5,882 nt of DNA from Bacillus salipaludis (GCF_004358205.1 NZ_SMYO01000058.1:1-5882), one strand, 5' to 3'. Counted from the first letter of the stretch, positions 1-4,974 are shown. Numbers and translations: made by a program. Notes: generated from the letters alone by a model not told the origin.

Positions 1-2
1 AT

Positions 3-119
3 AAGAAACGCGAAGAAGGAAAACTTTATAAAGTAGCTGTAATCGCTTGTGCAAATAAGCTCTTACACTGGATTTACGCACTATTAAAAACCAACACTAC
101 TTTCCAAGATATCGCTTAA
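3..119 (+). CDS. IS110-family transposase, C-terminal fragment (window edge)
   Basis: Frame 3 is open from the left edge to the TAA at 117-119 and gives the last 38 residues of a protein. The tail contains KVAVIACANKLLHWIYALLK, which I recognise as the C-terminal end typical of IS110-family (DEDD, serine-containing) transposases, where a lysine/arginine-rich segment precedes an Ala-Cys-x-x-Lys-Leu-Leu helix. These enzymes insert circular intermediates without classical terminal inverted repeats, and some are known to use a structured bridge RNA encoded in the noncoding end of the element. The catalytic domain lies outside the window, so I cannot tell whether the element is intact. The exact right end of the element is not visible; it probably lies between 120 and about 230. 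A hairpin terminator follows 27 bp after the stop. Confidence 0.75.
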   Translation, partial: KKREEGKLYKVAVIACANKLLHWIYALLKTNTTFQDIA

Positions 120-145
120 TTTATAAATAAAACCAAACAATACAA

Positions 146-179
146 AACCCTCCAAAAGTCAAATCTAGGAGGGTTGTTT
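146..179 (+). terminator. Hairpin terminator after the IS110 transposase
   Basis: AACCCTCC (146-153) pairs with GGAGGGTT (168-175) around a 14-base loop and is followed by GTTTG. The T tract is short and interrupted, so termination may be modest. Its position just after the transposase stop fits the end of that transcript. Confidence 0.6.
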
Positions 180-260
180 GTCATGCGCATTTTAGTATAA
201 CATAAAAAGTTTTATGTTTTTATTGAAAAATGTTGACAAACTATTAGCTGGTTTACTTTA

Positions 261-276
261 AGTGAAACACTTCACA
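261..276. promoter_or_regulatory. Candidate Crp/Fnr-type operator upstream of the CBO0543-like gene
   Basis: AGTGA-AACACT-TCACA matches the TGTGA-N6-TCACA pattern bound by Crp/Fnr-family regulators at 9 of 10 half-site positions. The surrounding DNA offers several weak promoter options: TTGACA at 233-238, TATGAT at 279-284, TATAAA at 316-321. None forms a well-spaced -35/-10 pair, so the regulatory geometry is unclear. The site is seen in sequence; the regulator is inferred. Confidence 0.35.
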
Positions 277-365
277 AATATGATAAAACACCTACATTCT
301 TCAACAAATTATCGTTATAAAAAGATGAAAAATACAAACTATAATATTAAAGGAGAATGTTCTTA

Positions 366-875
366 ATGACAGACCGAAAAATACTAAAATTCCTATGGTT
401 GTTAGGATTGGTACTTCTTTTCCCTACATTATTAAAAAAACCAATAAAAGAACAGTTAATCATTTTCTTATTAAGTTCTTTTTTCAATACACCTTTAGAT
501 AACTACCTTGTTTCAAAAGACCGTTTAGAGTATCCAGTTAGGCTGAAAAATGAACGTAAATTTACGAAAGGGAGCTTTTTATACGATAGTATTTTGTGTC
601 CGTTAATTACTGTTTGGTACTATCAGTCCACTCAAAAAACAAAAAAGTTAAGTGAAATAATATTGAAAACATTTTTATTTACTACACCACAAGTTATTTT
701 GGAAGCTTTAATGGAACGTTTTACAAGAACCATTAATTACAAAAAAGGATGGAAATGGTACCATTCCTTTATTGGAATTTTTTTATTAAAATTATACATT
801 AGAGGGTTTGTTGGTTTAATTAATCTAATTTCATATGCCCAACATTCTTCAGAAAAAGCAAAGGGGACTCATTAA
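366..875 (+). CDS. CBO0543-like integral membrane protein
   Basis: The product is a 169-residue, very hydrophobic protein with about five predicted membrane helices (roughly residues 8-24, 27-45, 70-88, 97-116 and 133-157). Visible marks include DRLEYPVRL (52-60) after helix 2, an acidic/aromatic segment, and KKGWKWYHSF (126-135). I recall this arrangement from the CBO0543 family of Bacilli and Clostridia, which has no established function. An ATG also exists at 357, but it sits 1 base from the AAAGGAG at 349-355. The ATG at 366 has a normal 10-base spacing, so I chose that start. The gene lies between the IS110 remnant and repeat copy 1 and is transcribed toward that repeat, opposite to most genes of the array. 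The family assignment is from memory; the membrane character is clear. Confidence 0.7.
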   Translation: MTDRKILKFLWLLGLVLLFPTLLKKPIKEQLIIFLLSSFFNTPLDNYLVSKDRLEYPVRLKNERKFTKGSFLYDSILCPLITVWYYQSTQKTKKLSEIILKTFLFTTPQVILEALMERFTRTINYKKGWKWYHSFIGIFLLKLYIRGFVGLINLISYAQHSSEKAKGTH

Positions 876-904
876 CTTCCTTTGTTTTTTTATTTTAGTT
901 GATC

Positions 905-991
905 TGTAACTAAACTGCCCCCGTTTGTTCAATAAGGAGTTCAATAAAAAGTGCGTTAATCCTAATTGGATTAACGCACCCGTTATATACG
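905..991 (-). repeat. Array repeat copy 1 with perfect 12-bp terminator hairpin
   Basis: Left arm TGTAACTAA (905-913), box CTGCCCCCG (915-923), then an A-rich tract, a central hairpin and the right box GCACCCGTTA (976-985). The central stem is a perfect 12-bp pairing, 951-962 with 968-979, around the loop TAATT. Read on the minus strand it is followed by TTTTTATTG, so it is a strong intrinsic terminator for the zinc-binding gene, whose stop (993-995) is 2 bp beyond the repeat. The stem differs in sequence from the other copies but keeps perfect pairing, which suggests selection on structure. Confidence 0.8.
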
Positions 992-992
992 T

Positions 993-1202
993 TTAGCGTG
1001 ACGCTTTTAGCGGTTGGCACACGTCACATTTACGTTGGTTATTATTTTTAAATTTCGTAAATGTTTTTTCAAAGTTGCTACCACACGCACATTTAAACAG
1101 TAACTTTTGAGAAAAACCGTGGTATTCCGTCGTTAGCAACTTACTTTCCGAATTGTTCTCAACAAATTCTTTAATTTTACCAATTGTCCATCGTTTATTC
1201 AT
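993..1202 (-). CDS. Small CxC...CxxC zinc-binding protein
   Basis: This 69-residue basic protein starts with an N-terminal helical part (TIGKIKEFVENNSESKLL) followed by a four-cysteine zinc-ribbon or treble-clef-like module: KCACG (Cys38, Cys40) and RKCDVC (Cys59, Cys62). From memory, similar modules occur alone or attached to nucleases and homing-endonuclease-like proteins in Bacillus and its phages. A DNA-binding role, or descent from a larger nuclease, is therefore inferred and not shown. I chose the ATG at 1202-1200, which has GGGGGTG about 7 bases upstream. The reading frame extends to 1259, but that part lacks a ribosome binding site. An extended -10 promoter (TGTTATAAT) lies at 1303-1295, giving an untranslated leader of roughly 85 bases. 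The 3' end abuts repeat copy 1. Confidence 0.65.
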   Translation of the reverse strand: MNKRWTIGKIKEFVENNSESKLLTTEYHGFSQKLLFKCACGSNFEKTFTKFKNNNQRKCDVCQPLKASR

Positions 1203-1294
1203 TCTCTTACACCCCCATTTTTTATCGCTAGTCGGAGGCTTTTCTTGGCATCCGTTCAATTATGAGTAAAAGTCGTAATTATCCTAAGTTCCTC

Positions 1295-1303
1295 ATTATA
1301 ACA
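1295..1303 (-). promoter_or_regulatory. Extended -10 promoter for the zinc-binding gene
   Basis: On the minus strand TG-T-TATAAT is a perfect extended -10. The -35 region 17 bp away reads TTTAAT and is weak, which extended -10 promoters tolerate. It lies between repeat copy 2 and the gene, so this unit carries its own promoter. Confidence 0.6.
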
Positions 1304-1336
1304 TGAGCAGGTACACAATTAAACAAATGGAAGGTA

Positions 1337-1423
1337 TCTTATTAACCTGCCCCTTTAGTTGAACAACAAAAAAGCCGCCAATTATGGCAGCCCAATCTTC
1401 AAGTAACGCACCCGTTTGTTCAA
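1337..1423 (-). repeat. Array repeat copy 2
   Basis: Arm TCTTATTAA (1337-1345), box CCTGCCCC (1346-1353), arm CTTTAGTTGAA (1353-1363) and an A-rich tract. The central hairpin pairs 1374-1380 with 1385-1391 around loop ATTA, with one mismatch. It continues with arm TTCAAGTAACG (1398-1408), box CACC and arm CGTTTGTTCAA (1413-1423). This is the copy closest to the inferred consensus. On the minus strand the hairpin is followed by TTTTTTG, so it can end transcription of the broken membrane gene, whose stop is 22 bp away. Confidence 0.8.
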
Positions 1424-1445
1424 GAGGGACTTTTATATTATTTAA

Positions 1446-1922
1446 TTATTTTTCTTTAATAATAAGATTTTTTTCTGCTTTACATACCAATTTGTAATAC
1501 CCTAATAAGATAAACAAAAGTATCGGATCGATTATAGCTGCGTGCCATAATTTCCACCAGCCATAATGGAAGTACCCCCAAGGTTCGGGAAGTAAAGTTA
1601 CTGATTCATAAATTAAAATACTTATTACAAAAACAAAAATATACATAATTTTTTTCACAATTGAGGAATTAAAAGGAAACCAATTTAAAAACATCATGTT
1701 AACAGGAGGAATTAAAACGGTATGAGCAGGCAATGCGTTCCAATCAACATTTTTGGTGAAATACCAGTAACCATGATATTTCATATCTATATACAAATCG
1801 AAGATTTGTTGGAAAGCAATAGTAAATGCCTAAATGTGAAAGATTTGATTATTCGTTAGTCGTTTATTTGTCTTGAATGTGATAAAATTAAACGCAATTA
1901 TTGCAATAGTAAGTCCTATCAT
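1446..1922 (-). pseudogene. CBO0543-like membrane protein gene interrupted by an in-frame TAG
   Basis: One frame runs from ATG 1922-1920 to the stop at 1448-1446 (158 codons before the stop), broken only by TAG at 1832-1830, codon 31. The start has AAAAAGGA about 7 bases upstream. Residues 1-30 form a first helix (MIGLTIAIIAFNFITF). After the stop, the same frame continues with AFTIAFQQIFDLYIDMKYHG and a multi-helix part containing LLPEPWGYFHYGWWKLWHA, which resembles the E...GYF...GW..W block I recall from CBO0543-family proteins. TGG to TAG is a single change, so a lost tryptophan codon is the simplest reading. A TTG at 1796 opens a 116-residue frame, but I see no good ribosome binding site for it. 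Amber readthrough or a sequencing error are alternatives. Confidence 0.75.
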
Positions 1923-1969
1923 ATTAAAGTCCTTTTTATTATTTAACATAACCAACAAAAGGGAAGTTA

Positions 1970-2054
1970 TTCCATTAACCTTCCATTTATTGGAACAAGG
2001 AAAGGGCTGCCGAAGCAGCCCCCTATTCTTCAACAATAGCACCCGTTACTTTAA
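1970..2054 (-). repeat. Array repeat copy 3 with UUCG-capped terminator
   Basis: Arm TTCCATTAA (1970-1978), a diverged left box CCTTCC, arm ATTTATTGGAA (1985-1995), arm TTCAACAATAG (2029-2039), box GCACCC (2039-2044) and arm CGTTACTTTAA (2044-2054). The central stem is perfect: GGGCTGC (2004-2010) with GCAGCCC (2015-2021). Read on the minus strand the loop is TTCG closed by C-G, a very stable tetraloop, followed by TTTCC. This makes it a good terminator for bluB, whose stop is 7 bp away. Confidence 0.8.
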
Positions 2055-2061
2055 TAAACCT

Positions 2062-2703
2062 TTAGTTTCTTCCCCATTTATTTTCAAAAATAAGATGTTC
2101 TAAAGAACGTCTTTTTTCCCATTTAGCTAATTCCAAAATAGGTTTTTCTGGGTAGTCATTAGTATAACCAATAGATATAAGAGCAATAGGGTCAATATGT
2201 GGTGGTATTTCTAAAATATCTCGAATATCATTCTTTTTATAAAAACTTACCCATCCCATCGCCAATCCTTCAGCACAAGATGCTAACCACATATTTTGAA
2301 TAGCGCAGGCTGTTGATAAAATATCTGTTTCAGGAATTGAATTTCGTCCTAATACATGGGAGCCTCCTCTTGTAGGGTCGCATGTTACACAAATAGTTAT
2401 AGGAGCTTCTTTTAAACCCTCAATTTTTAAATCAAGAAATTTCATTTCTTTTTCCCCATCATAATGGATAGCTAATGCCTGTCTTTCTTTTTCTGCAGCC
2501 CAAGCTAATTTTTCTTTAACTTCGTCAGAGGAAATTAAAATAAAGTTCCAAGGTTGCATAAATCCCACTGAAGGTGCATGATGGGCTGCGTTTAATATTT
2601 TATGTAGCGTGTTTTCGGGGATAGGAGTTGACAAAAAACTTCGAATATCTCTCCTGTTATAAATAACTTTATAAATAGAATCTCTTTCTTCATTAGAAAA
2701 CAT
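2062..2703 (-). CDS. bluB: 5,6-dimethylbenzimidazole synthase BluB
   Basis: BluB is a flavin-destroying member of the nitroreductase fold. It uses oxygen to cut reduced FMN into 5,6-dimethylbenzimidazole, the lower ligand of cobalamin, and erythrose 4-phosphate. The 213-residue sequence carries the family marks in order: RRDIRSF (17-23) with the Asp needed for catalysis (Asp19), AAHHAPSVGFMQPWNF (39-54), CVTCDPTRGGSHVLGR (105-120), PETDILSTACAIQNMWLA (124-141) and GWVSFY (150-155). The conserved active-site Ser of that last block is Ser153, spaced from Asp19 much as in the characterised rhizobial enzyme. Length is normal and the gene looks intact. ATG 2703-2701 follows an AGGGAG by 9 bases. 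No other cobalamin gene is present in the window, so it would act as a stand-alone ligand supplier. It is bracketed by repeat copies 3 and 4. Confidence 0.92.
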   Translation of the reverse strand: MFSNEERDSIYKVIYNRRDIRSFLSTPIPENTLHKILNAAHHAPSVGFMQPWNFILISSDEVKEKLAWAAEKERQALAIHYDGEKEMKFLDLKIEGLKEAPITICVTCDPTRGGSHVLGRNSIPETDILSTACAIQNMWLASCAEGLAMGWVSFYKKNDIRDILEIPPHIDPIALISIGYTNDYPEKPILELAKWEKRRSLEHLIFENKWGRN

Positions 2704-2757
2704 AAAAGTTCTCTCCCTCTACTTTTATTAAAAATATCTATTTTAATATAAATCATT

Positions 2758-2846
2758 TTTCTCTATCCTGCCCCGTTATTAGCTCAACAAGAAAAAAGAT
2801 GCTGCCGCTGCAACCCTTTCTTAAACTCTAGCACCCGATAGTTTAA
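2758..2846 (-). repeat. Array repeat copy 4
   Basis: Box CCTGCCCC (2767-2774), arm region CGTTATTAGCTCAA (2774-2787) with a small insertion, A-rich tract, a decayed central hairpin around GATGCTGCCGCTGC, arm TTAAACTCTAG (2821-2831), box GCACCC (2831-2836) and arm CGATAGTTTAA (2836-2846). The last two arms share a matching change relative to the consensus (TTAAAC with GTTTAA), which keeps them complementary. The GNAT stop lies 32 bp beyond it. Confidence 0.72.
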
Positions 2847-2878
2847 GTACAATTTTTCACAAATAATGGTTAATTAAA

Positions 2879-3352
2879 TTAAATACACTGTATTTTAAAC
2901 ACATCAATTTTTTCGTATTTATCATCAGAAACAGTTTCAAGATAAGTCCATCCTCTACTTCTATAATAGTTTGATGCATCTTCTGTTCTTAAATAAAGTT
3001 CATTAAATCCTAATTCTTTGACTACATCTATGGTTTTGGCTACTAACTTTTCCCCTACACCTCTACCACGATGTTCAGGCTTGGTATATAAAGATGCAAG
3101 CCAAGGTTTATACATATCTCTTATCGCTAAATCGTTATCAAAAATAGATACTGTTCCTAAACATTTCCCGTTCTCTAATGCAATAAGAGTTATTGGAAAC
3201 GTATTGTTCTTTGTATTTGAAAAGTGATTAACAACATCTTCAAATTTCTTACGGCTACCAGTTTTTACTACAAACTCCTTAAAAACCATTTCAGAAACTT
3301 CATTGATTTTATCGGGATGGTTTGTTAAAAAGTCAATATTAATACTAATCAC
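2879..3352 (-). CDS. GNAT-family N-acetyltransferase
   Basis: The product is a single-domain acetyl-CoA-dependent acyltransferase of about 157 residues, normal for the family. The acetyl-CoA binding motif A is clear: LASLYTKPEHRGRGVGEKLV (85-104) with the R-x-x-G-x-G core Arg95-Gly98-Gly100. The C-terminal motif B follows as NYYRSRGW (128-135), with a tyrosine at the usual general-acid position. Two preceding beta strands (ITLIAL, GTVSIF) fit the fold. The substrate cannot be told from sequence; small molecules, antibiotics and peptides are all possible. The start is uncertain: GTG at 3352-3350 lies inside the ribosome binding site-like AGAGGGTGAT, while an ATT at 3343 has better spacing. A perfect -10 TATAAT lies at 3384-3379. 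Confidence 0.85.
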   Translation of the reverse strand: MISINIDFLTNHPDKINEVSEMVFKEFVVKTGSRKKFEDVVNHFSNTKNNTFPITLIALENGKCLGTVSIFDNDLAIRDMYKPWLASLYTKPEHRGRGVGEKLVAKTIDVVKELGFNELYLRTEDASNYYRSRGWTYLETVSDDKYEKIDVFKIQCI

Positions 3353-3378
3353 CCTCTGAATTTATAAGTATATTTTTT

Positions 3379-3384
3379 ATTATA
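3379..3384 (-). promoter_or_regulatory. -10 box of the GNAT gene
   Basis: TATAAT on the minus strand lies 27 bp before the earliest possible start codon. The -35 position 17 bp away reads TTACTT and falls inside the edge of repeat copy 5, a poor match. The -10 is a perfect match; the promoter as a whole is moderately supported. Confidence 0.45.
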
Positions 3385-3398
3385 ACGAATTGACCTTC

Positions 3399-3486
3399 TT
3401 AAAGTAACCTGCCCCATTAGTGGAATAAGAAAAAATGGGATCGCCACAGCAATCCCAATCTTTAACTCTTGCAACCATTAGCTGAA
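3399..3486 (-). repeat. Array repeat copy 5
   Basis: Arm TTAAAGTAA (3399-3407), box CCTGCCCC (3408-3415), arm CATTAGTGGAA (3415-3425), a six-A tract, central stem TGGGAT (3436-3441) with ATCCCA (3452-3457), arm TTTAACTCTTG (3461-3471), box GCAACC and arm CATTAGCTGAA (3476-3486). The hairpin core GGATCGCC-A-CAGCAATCC is nearly the same as in copy 9. On the minus strand it is followed by TTTTTTC. No minus-strand gene ends here: the next gene to the right runs on the plus strand, away from it. Confidence 0.78.
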
Positions 3487-3531
3487 GAATCATTTTTGAA
3501 TACCAGAATGTATTTTTCTTTTCCGATAACA

Positions 3532-3582
3532 TGTAACTATTGTTTCAATTTTGACATATTTGTAACAATAATGACATATGAT
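3532..3582 (+). promoter_or_regulatory. Promoter region with direct repeats upstream of the 61-residue membrane peptide
   Basis: TTGACA (3551-3556) and TATGAT (3577-3582) are good -35 and -10 hexamers but are 20 bp apart, longer than normal. Similar long spacers are known at promoters activated by DNA-twisting MerR-type regulators. The region also holds a direct repeat TGACATAT at 3552-3559 and 3572-3579, and a looser 16-bp repeat beginning TGTAAC at 3532 and 3561. The small palindrome TTGT-A-ACAA (3560-3568) sits in the spacer. Regulation is inferred. Confidence 0.4.
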
Positions 3583-3613
3583 TTATTAATCACATAGGAA
3601 GGAGGAGGAAGTA

Positions 3614-3799
3614 ATGGATAATCGGATTTTATTATTCCTTGCTACAATTTTATCTGGTTTTGCACTTATAAAAGTTCCGTTAGCTGATTCATTTCTTGAA
3701 AGTGTTTCACCAGTTACAAATATCCTTGGCATTCTAACAGTTCTAGTATTCTCGCTAGTCTTAATTTATAAGGGTGTAAAAGGCTTGTTCAGTAAGTAA
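3614..3799 (+). CDS. 61-residue two-helix membrane peptide
   Basis: This is a short hydrophobic protein with two predicted membrane helices, about residues 4-24 and 33-54, separated by a polar turn (ADSFLESVSPVT) and ending in a basic tail (KGVKGLFSK). I do not recognise a named family with confidence. The size and shape fit many small Bacillus membrane peptides, and a holin or small toxin cannot be excluded. A strong ribosome binding site (GGAAGGAGGAGG) precedes ATG at 3614. It has its own promoter region upstream and its own hairpin terminator downstream, so it is a complete single-gene unit between repeat copies 5 and 6, running opposite to most of the array. Confidence 0.7.
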   Translation: MDNRILLFLATILSGFALIKVPLADSFLESVSPVTNILGILTVLVFSLVLIYKGVKGLFSK

Positions 3800-3812
3800 A
3801 TAGGATTAATAT

Positions 3813-3838
3813 GGAAAGCACTCAAATGGGTGCTTTTC
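3813..3838 (+). terminator. Intrinsic terminator of the 61-residue peptide gene
   Basis: GGAAAGCACTC (3813-3823) pairs with GGGTGCTTTTC (3828-3838) around loop AAAT, 11 bp with two G-U pairs, followed by TCCTTTTC. It lies 13 bp after the stop codon of the plus-strand gene. Confidence 0.75.
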
Positions 3839-3916
3839 TCCTTTTCATTTTTACAACAATTCCACGATAAAAAGGCATATTTTATGAGGAATTTTTTTGT
3901 CTTTTTTTCATTTTTG

Positions 3917-3988
3917 TTCAACTTACCTGCCAGTTAGCGGAACAAGAAAAGCGACTGCCCTTTTTGAACAATCGCACCGTTAGCTAAA
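3917..3988 (-). repeat. Array repeat copy 6 (shortened core)
   Basis: Arm TTCAACTTA (3917-3925), box CCTGCC (3926-3931), arm AGTTAGCGGAA (3932-3942), AAGAAAA, then a core GCGACTGCCC with no clear central hairpin, arm-like TTGAACAATCG (3964-3974), box GCACC and arm CGTTAGCTAAA (3978-3988). It is the shortest copy, at about 72 bp. The TAA stop of the neighbouring minus-strand membrane gene (3982-3980) lies inside its last arm. Confidence 0.72.
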
Positions 3989-4282
3989 GAAGAAATTTAG
4001 AATCGGAGGTAACAACATTAATATTATTGAAATGGAAATAAGCACTTTTGATACTTTTGCGGAGAGTTTAACTCGTCCTTTACCTGTATACCATCCACTA
4101 AATTGATATTTATTCCTATACAGTACAAAAAATAAAATAAGAATCGCCATTAGCCCCATCCAGCCATAGGTGTCTATGTTCGTTCCAAATTTTGAGTACA
4201 CAAAATTTATAAAGGCACCTATAATTCCTCCGAAAAATACAAATAAAAACACTATTCGTATTAACTCCAACAGTACCTTCAT
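3980..4282 (-). CDS. Three-helix small membrane protein
   Basis: The product is 100 residues with three predicted membrane helices (about 5-30, 41-60 and 80-98). A conserved-looking basic loop between helices 2 and 3 reads YRNKYQFSGWYTGKGRVKLS. From memory similar hypothetical proteins occur in Bacillus, with no known function. I chose ATG 4282-4280, which has GGAGAG 8 bases upstream. An in-frame ATG at 4300 has no ribosome binding site. An extended -10 (TGGTAAAAT) lies at 4325-4317. The stop codon lies within repeat copy 6, so the coding sequence and the repeat overlap by 9 bp. Confidence 0.72.
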   Translation of the reverse strand: MKVLLELIRIVFLFVFFGGIIGAFINFVYSKFGTNIDTYGWMGLMAILILFFVLYRNKYQFSGWYTGKGRVKLSAKVSKVLISISIILMLLPPILNFFFS

Positions 4283-4316
4283 TAATACCACTCTCCACAT
4301 TTATCATTCACCATAT

Positions 4317-4325
4317 ATTTTACCA
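4317..4325 (-). promoter_or_regulatory. Extended -10 promoter for the three-helix membrane protein
   Basis: TG-G-TAAAAT on the minus strand is an extended -10 with five of six core matches. TTGAAC from the outer arm of repeat copy 7 (4348-4343) lies 20 bp upstream, too far for a standard -35 but suggestive of a contribution. Confidence 0.4.
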
Positions 4326-4343
4326 TACATTTCCAAAGTCTTG

Positions 4344-4428
4344 TTCAACTATCCTGCCCCGTTAGGACAAAAAGAAAAGCTGTCAAAATGACAGCTCAGA
4401 TCTTCAACTCTTGCACCCGTTAGTTCAA
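4344..4428 (-). repeat. Array repeat copy 7
   Basis: Arm TTCAACTAT (4344-4352), box CCTGCCCC (4353-4360), arm CGTTAGGACAA (4360-4370), a perfect 8-bp central stem AGCTGTCA (4378-4385) with TGACAGCT (4389-4396), arm TTCAACTCTTG (4403-4413), box GCACCC and arm CGTTAGTTCAA (4418-4428). On the minus strand the hairpin is followed by TTTTCTTTTTG, a convincing terminator for the 119-residue protein gene. That gene's TGA stop (4427-4425) lies inside the last arm. Confidence 0.82.
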
Positions 4429-4784
4429 TATCTACCCCAATACTTTTCAATTTCATCTGAAGCCTTCCTTGTTTCGTCACCCATATACTTATATGCAGCT
4501 TGTAGCAATTTCTTGGAGTCGCCAAGTCGTGCAAGAATAGCAACACTTAATAATTCTTTAACATCATCATCTCCCTGAGTTGCCATTTGTTCAAAAAAAG
4601 CAAACAACTCTTTAATTTTCTGTATTTCCTTCTCTTTACCTATGAGTTCAATAAAATAATCGTTGCATTCACCAAAGAATACGTGATTTAAGATTTCATC
4701 GTTGAATTCAATATGTTCCTGTAATATCGTCTTATACTCTTCAAAGTTTTCAGTAAAATGCTTTGCTAAGTCCTTGTATTTCAT
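4425..4784 (-). CDS. 119-residue acidic helical protein, DUF7674-like
   Basis: This is an acidic, soluble, mostly helical protein. Segments such as HIEFNDEILNHVFFGECNDYFIEL (residues 24-47), FFEQMA and LLSVAILARLGD (78-89), and the tail YMGDETRKASDEIEKY, resemble a small-protein family I recall as DUF7674. Some members sit near toxin loci and have been suspected to be immunity proteins, but no function is established and no toxin gene is visible here. ATG 4784-4782 follows a GGGAG by about 8 bases. TTGAAG in the outer arm of repeat copy 8 (4856-4851) lies 17 bp from TTTATA (4833-4828), a possible promoter partly supplied by the repeat. The stop codon is inside repeat copy 7. Confidence 0.7.
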   Translation of the reverse strand: MKYKDLAKHFTENFEEYKTILQEHIEFNDEILNHVFFGECNDYFIELIGKEKEIQKIKELFAFFEQMATQGDDDVKELLSVAILARLGDSKKLLQAAYKYMGDETRKASDEIEKYWGRY

Positions 4785-4851
4785 CTTATTTCTCCCTGTT
4801 CTAAAAAGTATTTAACACTTTTCATTCTATAAAGTGGATAGGTTCCCCTTC

Positions 4852-4940
4852 TTCAACTATCCTGCCACTTTATTTCAATAAAAAAGAAGGCTGCCGCGCA
4901 ACCCTTTGTTTCACTAAAGAATTACTAACCATTAAAAACC
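4852..4940 (-). repeat. Array repeat copy 8 (decayed right half)
   Basis: Arm TTCAACTAT (4852-4860), box CCTGCC (4861-4866), arm CTTTATTTCAA (4868-4878), six As, core GGCTGCCGCGCAACCC with weak pairing, and arm TTTCACTAAAG (4909-4919). The right box is degenerate (TAACCATTA at 4926-4934) and runs into the following terminator. The core resembles copy 4. On the minus strand no gene ends here: the gene to the right runs on the plus strand. Confidence 0.65.
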
Positions 4941-4974
4941 TGTATTGATTTATAAATCGATACAGGTTTTTAAT
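4931..4974. terminator. 20-bp bidirectional terminator hairpin
   Basis: Positions 4931-4950 pair with 4955-4974 over 20 bp with a single G-U pair, around the loop TATA. Both strands end the stem in GGTTTTTAAT, so it can act in either direction. It insulates the deformylase gene from repeat copy 8. The rest of the gap to the deformylase gene (4975-5097) is AT-rich; no well-spaced promoter could be picked. Confidence 0.8.

Noticed and set aside
200..217. ACATAAAA/TTTTATGT hairpin as a terminator
   Set aside because: It is all A-T except one pair with a very short loop; too weak to call in AT-rich DNA.
357..365. ATG at 357 as start of the first membrane protein
   Set aside because: It is 1 base from the Shine-Dalgarno sequence; the ATG at 366 has normal spacing.
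1203..1259. N-terminal extension of the zinc-binding protein to 1259
   Set aside because: It has no ribosome binding site and an unconvincing sequence, whereas the ATG at 1202 has one.
1833..2042. Separate 70-residue minus-strand protein
   Set aside because: Its first 40 codons run through repeat copy 3 and have no ribosome binding site. Only the part from 1922 is real, as the front of the broken membrane gene.
3884..3934. Short peptide frame before repeat copy 6
   Set aside because: It is 16 residues, mostly Phe from T-runs, with no supported ribosome binding site.
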